Shown piece after piece: positions 8,701 to 11,293 of a stretch of DNA of 11,293 bases; positions within the stretch are counted from its first letter, which is position 1; every line of letters begins with the position of its first letter. The position numbers and the translations under genes were made by a program. Origin of the DNA: Nitrospiraceae bacterium (GTDB lineage: Bacteria > Nitrospirota > Thermodesulfovibrionia > Thermodesulfovibrionales > Dissulfurispiraceae); assembly GCA_003170655.1 (NCBI GenBank), contig PMYY01000067.1:1-11293 (forward strand), given 5' to 3'. The notes under the pieces were generated by a model. That model searched no databases. It saw only the letters and a program-made list of their open reading frames with translations, and was not told where the DNA came from.

Positions 8701-9140
8701 CGGGGATAGCCGGGTTCGGCAGGTCGGCAGAGCTTGCAGTCATGAATCTTCCCGCGATGGAAAGGATCACCGAAATGCGTAACAGGATTGCTGAAAGCAT
8801 AATGAAGTTGGTGCCTGATGCATGGATTAATGGACACATAACTGAGCGCCTGCCGAACACCTTAAACATGACACTGCCTGGTATTCGCGGTGAATCTCTC
8901 GTACTGGCCCTCGATCAGCAAGGTGTATCCATCTCCTCCGGATCCGCATGCCGGTCCGGCTCTCCAATGCCCTCTCACGTCCTGCTGGCTATCGGGCTCT
9001 CCCAAGAAGAGGCGCATTGTTCGATACGATTGTCCTTGGGCGCGTCCAACTCATTTGATCAGATCGAGAGTGCCTCAACCTTCTTGGAAAAAGTCATCAA
9101 CAGTTCGCGAAACAGCGTGCGCTTCGTGCCATGCAGGTAG
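5748..9140 (+). CDS. mes: Metallopterin-dependent ergothioneine synthase (molybdopterin oxidoreductase-cysteine desulfurase fusion)
   Basis: 1130 residues in one unbroken frame. Residues 1-720 form an acetylene-hydratase-like bis-pterin enzyme: [4Fe-4S] cysteines C11, C14, C18 and C45, pterin-binding WGANPATDCPP, IDPRRT and IRSGTDGALALG, and a C-terminal pterin domain from about 594. C150 (GAGSLCYVS) is the likely W/Mo ligand. Residues 747-1130 form a complete NifS/IscS-type desulfurase: H844, D920 and Q923 contact PLP, K946 binds it, and C1068 (SGSACRSG) carries the persulfide. This architecture matches the Caldithrix abyssi synthase, which moves cysteine sulfur onto trimethylhistidine without O2; the adjacent egtD supports the call. 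Cytoplasmic: no signal peptide or membrane segment is seen. The start at 5748 has GAGG six or seven bases upstream, and C11 is where this family expects it. Alternative: another sulfur-transferring or self-sulfurating molybdoenzyme. Confidence 0.9.
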   Translation: MTKIPDKHALCGICPAGCWVVVSYGPDGRLASVRSDESSELGIICKLGEHSADIVYSADRLHYPMRRKGPKGTYNFERITWDDAYDIIVERLHRIKAEYGPEANAVYTGRGSFELAMCDVFQPKGVAVSSASSVLFPFGSPNTLGAGSLCYVSFAMIAPHVTMGGMLINMFSDIENAELIVVWGANPATDCPPLDFKRIIAAQQRGAKVIVIDPRRTMTARLEGAEWIPIRSGTDGALALGICNILIEEELYNDAFVRDWTRGFDEFSVYVRHFRPEVVEGITGVPAETVVSLARRIAEANGASPVMYTGLEYSESGVQAIRATMVLWALAGQLDVPGGRCFGMKDNYFPINRRELLENPDIGKTLGRGRFPIYCHYRKESHPMALPDAVLRGTPYHVRSLIILGSSIITSWPEPTVWRETLNGLDFLVCIDRQLTADAAYADIVLPATTMYEVDSYMTYGPSFRIREAVINPVGEARNDFFIMSELAARLGYGHLYPQNRDELLSHVLKGSGFTPEEVRAAGGTVRVPTVMMQYHKWEKGLLRPDGMSGFDTPSGKFEIASTILEEHGYDPLPVYTEPGESPASRPDLLKEFPLIFNSGSRVTTDFRSQHHGVPSLYRERPEPAVTLNSHDAEVRGVNDGDLVYVRTNRGQVRMRAFVTEDMMAGTIDANMGGGGPVGPKAWQECNINELTDLQRYDPISGFPVYKALLCDVVKVPECVEAVRMDSGEHSPRAQILQQGVPDNTARIYLDHNATTPIAVEVYDEMAKVMKKHFGNPSSIYKEGKDAHAIIEASRRKVAQLLNCTAKRIVFTSGGSESNNLVLKGAAFSNRNGKNHIITSTIEHPAILATCEWLRGCGFEVTLLPVDKNGLIDPDDLLKAITGKTCLVSIMSANNEIGTIQPLAKLAAIAKERGVLFHTDAVQAAGKIQVDVEALGVDFLSLSAHKIHGPKGTGALYVRRDCCLDPLIHGGKQERGMRAGTENVAGIAGFGRSAELAVMNLPAMERITEMRNRIAESIMKLVPDAWINGHITERLPNTLNMTLPGIRGESLVLALDQQGVSISSGSACRSGSPMPSHVLLAIGLSQEEAHCSIRLSLGASNSFDQIESASTFLEKVINSSRNSVRFVPCR

Positions 9141-9154
9141 AAAGCGAACCGGCA

Positions 9155-9160
9155 AAGGAT
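9155..9160 (+). promoter_or_regulatory. Ribosome binding site that decides the egtD start
   Basis: AAGGAT lies six bases before the ATG at 9167 and 14 bases after the mes stop. It favours that ATG over the in-frame ATG at 9131, which lies inside the end of mes and has no ribosome site. The short gap suggests both genes are translated from one mRNA. Confidence 0.65.
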
Positions 9161-9166
9161 AAGATC

Positions 9167-10153
9167 ATGAACACTATTTTGACATCAGATCGCATCGAAA
9201 TAGTCGATTGCATGTGTGATGACTTCCAAGGTGATATCGGCATCGATATAGCCATGGGCCTGACCGCCTCTCAAAAATATATCCCAAGCAGGTACTTTTA
9301 CGACAGCCACGGATCTCATCTCTTCGAGCTCGTCTGCGGACTGCCAGAATATTATCAGACGCGTACAGAACTCGCTATTTTGAATGACGCGGCATCCTTC
9401 ATTATGGCGGGTTTCGATACCGGATACTTGATCGAACTTGGCTCCGGCTCGAACAGGAAGGTCCGAACCCTTCTCGATGCCGCTCCCAGACCTCAAGACA
9501 TCTGTTACATGCCGATAGATGTCAGTGAATCGGCATTGTTCGATGCATCGATCGAGTTACTGGAACTCTACCCGTCGCTGAAGGTACTCGGAATGGTTGC
9601 AGACTTTACTAAGCATATCGAGGCATTCCCCGGAGATCGCATCAGACTCATCACCTTTTTCGGGAGCACCATCGGGAACTTCAATGAAGAAAACAGGCTG
9701 CATCTCTTGAATAGTGTCGTTCGTCTCATGGGACCGGAAGACCGCTTCCTCATTGGCCTCGACATGATTAAACCGAGAGATATTTTGGAGAAGGCTTACA
9801 ATGACGCCAGGGGGATTACGGCTCAATTCAACAAAAACATTCTAAATGTAGTCAACCGGGAGTTAAATGCAGATTTCAACGCAGACCATTTCGACCATAT
9901 TGCCTTTTTCGATGAAAAGCAGGGCCGCGTTGAGATGCATCTCAAGGCCAACAGGAATGTTTCGGTGGAGATAGGAAAGCTGGGATTGAATGTTCACTTC
10001 GAAAGAAACGAAACTATCCATACCGAAATCTGTGAAAAATTCAGCAGGGAAAGTGCCGAGAGAATGGTGCTGCAAGCCGGACTTGAAATAAAGAGATGGT
10101 TCACCGATTCGAGAGGTTGGTTCTCCCTCGTCGAACTTGCCCGAACATTATAA
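9167..10153 (+). CDS. egtD: L-histidine N-alpha-methyltransferase EgtD
   Basis: 328 residues, matching the mycobacterial enzyme (about 320). It uses three S-adenosylmethionine to convert histidine to trimethylhistidine (hercynine), the substrate for the upstream synthase. Visible motifs: RYFYDSHGSHLFE and LPEYYQTR (41-67, with Y45 and Y62 matching substrate tyrosines), ELGSGSNRKV for SAM (90-99), IDVSESAL (117-124), GSTIGNF with N171 (N166 in the M. smegmatis numbering), and NRELNADF (230-237). M257 and E287 match M252 and E282, the residues that favour histidine over tryptophan. C289 stands where that enzyme has S284, an unusual change in the imidazole pocket. The gene follows mes by 26 bases, so it is very probably co-transcribed. 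No egtB, egtC or rhodanese-type (EanB) gene is present. Its 3' end converges on the dehydrogenase remnant, 35 bases away. Confidence 0.93.
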   Translation: MNTILTSDRIEIVDCMCDDFQGDIGIDIAMGLTASQKYIPSRYFYDSHGSHLFELVCGLPEYYQTRTELAILNDAASFIMAGFDTGYLIELGSGSNRKVRTLLDAAPRPQDICYMPIDVSESALFDASIELLELYPSLKVLGMVADFTKHIEAFPGDRIRLITFFGSTIGNFNEENRLHLLNSVVRLMGPEDRFLIGLDMIKPRDILEKAYNDARGITAQFNKNILNVVNRELNADFNADHFDHIAFFDEKQGRVEMHLKANRNVSVEIGKLGLNVHFERNETIHTEICEKFSRESAERMVLQAGLEIKRWFTDSRGWFSLVELARTL

Positions 10154-10188
10154 AGACTTCAGGTCATTTCCTCCATCAGGATCGATTC

Positions 10189-11293
10189 TTAAATCTTCTG
10201 CTCTGGCGCGAAACCCTTTCTTAAAGTATTTCCGCAAATGCTTTTCGGATTCATAAATTGCAGCAGATAGTCAGGTCCTCCTGCTTTTGAGCCGACGCCC
10301 GACATGCCGAATCCGCCGAAAGGTTGCCTTCCTACGATGAGCGCCGGTAATCTTCCTGGTGATGTAGAGATTGCCGACTCTGAATTATTTTTTATTTTTT
10401 CGATGTTTTTAGGACTCCTGGAAAATATTCCACCAGTCAAGGCATATGAAACTCCGTTGGCGATGCTCAACGCTTCATCGATATCTGTAGCTCTCATGAT
10501 AGCAACAACTGGCCCGAATATCTCCTCCTGGGCTATCCTGGATCCGGGATTCACATCGGTAAAAATGGCCGGTCCCACAAAATATCCGTCTCCATCGGCC
10601 TTCCTTACAAGAAGCGGCTTCCCTTCTTTTTTTGCGATTCTGATATATCGATTGACCATCTTTACTGCTGCTTCATCCACCAGCGGTCCCATAGTGTTTT
10701 GAGGATTTTCAGGCGGTCCTATTATTATGCTCTAAGCCGCATCCCGCAGTCTGCTGCAGAATTCATCGTACATCTCACCGACGGCAATCACGCGCGAACA
10801 TGCAGAGCATTTCTGTCCCTGGAAACTAAAGGCTGAATCGACCACTCCCTTAACTGCTTCATCGAGATCTGCCGTCTCATCAATAATAATGGCATTCTTT
10901 CCGCCCATTTCTGCGATGACCCTCTTCACGTTTCTCTGACTGGGATGCGTTGTACCTGCAGTCTTTACGATCCTCAGTCCAACATCCTTCGACCCGGTGA
11001 AGGCTACGAAATCCGTTCTAGGATGGGATACGAGATATTCTCCCACCTCTCTGTCCGGCCCGGGAAGGAATTGCAACACTCCCGACAGCAGACCTGCCTG
11101 CCTGAAAAGCTCAACCAGCTTCAGCCAAGCACCGGTGAGAGCCCTGACGGTTTGAAGATAACTGCGTTTCCGGTGACGATGGCCGCCGAGACCATGCCCA
11201 TTGGGATCGCAAGCGGGAAGTTCCATGGCGATATGATAACTCCCACACCCTTCGGTTCATAGCCGTAGCTGTTAAGCTCGCCCGGATAGTCTC
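10189..11293 (-). pseudogene. rocA: Decayed 1-pyrroline-5-carboxylate dehydrogenase (aldehyde dehydrogenase family), 5' end cut off by window edge
   Basis: The minus strand encodes most of an NAD-dependent glutamate-semialdehyde dehydrogenase (the last step of proline breakdown to glutamate), but in pieces. From the right edge, one frame gives SPWNFPLAIPMG and FKPSGLSPV, then stops at TGA (11121-11123). A second frame continues at TGAWLKLVELFRQAG and keeps the catalytic glutamate (AEMGGKN) and cysteine (QGQKCSACSRV). It meets TAG at 10732-10734, where relatives usually have lysine or arginine, then continues in frame with MGPLVDEAA. A further stretch reads wrongly between about 10339 and 10386: FRVGNLYITRKITGA is found only in the neighbouring frame, implying a -1 and a +1 change. 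The end, GRQPFGGF to LRKGFAP, is normal. Four lesions make a non-functional gene likely; errors in a poorly covered assembly are the alternative. rocA is a family-level label. Confidence 0.85.

Noticed and set aside
9131..9166. Earlier egtD start at the ATG overlapping the end of mes
   Set aside because: It lacks a ribosome site, and the extra 12 residues are not needed by the family; the ATG at 9167 has AAGGAT at six bases.
10154..10188. Shared terminator between egtD and the dehydrogenase remnant
   Set aside because: Only a four-base inverted pair (TCCT/AGGA at 10169-10181) is visible, with no T-run.

Overview
The window looks like part of the chromosome of an anaerobic, or anaerobically living, bacterium. 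Evidence for a bacterium: an HDOD protein, an HrpB-type helicase, Shine-Dalgarno sites before several genes (GAGGT, AAGGAT, GAGG) and two sigma70-like promoters with 17-base spacers. Evidence for anaerobic life: an oxygen-independent ergothioneine route based on a tungsten/molybdenum pterin enzyme. The lineage cannot be fixed from this sequence alone. No tRNA, rRNA, CRISPR array or transposase gene was seen.

Layout, left to right. 1-694 (minus): an HDOD-domain protein running off the left edge. 808-1335 (plus): a GNAT acetyltransferase. 1516-4047 (minus): a complete HrpB-type ATP-dependent helicase. The GNAT and hrpB genes converge on a short intergenic stretch bounded by a 28-base imperfect inverted repeat that covers both stop codons. 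4125-4988 (plus): a Cof-type HAD hydrolase, divergent from hrpB. 5134-5625 (plus): a small DinB-fold protein. 5748-9140 and 9167-10153 (plus): a two-gene operon. 10189 to the right edge (minus): a decayed 1-pyrroline-5-carboxylate dehydrogenase gene converging on that operon. Every intergenic gap is under 200 bases.

The centre of interest is the operon. Its first gene encodes a 1130-residue fusion of an acetylene-hydratase-like metallopterin/[4Fe-4S] enzyme with a complete NifS/IscS-type cysteine desulfurase. Its second gene encodes an EgtD-type histidine N-alpha-trimethyltransferase. This matches the metallopterin-dependent ergothioneine synthase (MES) described from Caldithrix abyssi. EgtD would make trimethylhistidine (hercynine); the desulfurase half would take sulfur from cysteine; the metallopterin half would place it on the imidazole ring without O2. 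A sigma70-like promoter and a perfect 14-base tandem repeat sit just upstream and could be the control region. The DinB-fold gene lies directly upstream; other DinB-fold enzymes use low-molecular-weight thiols, so a link is possible but unproven.

The dehydrogenase remnant shows four separate lesions: an apparent 7-base deletion, an in-frame TAG, and a -1/+1 frameshift pair. Its neighbours are intact.
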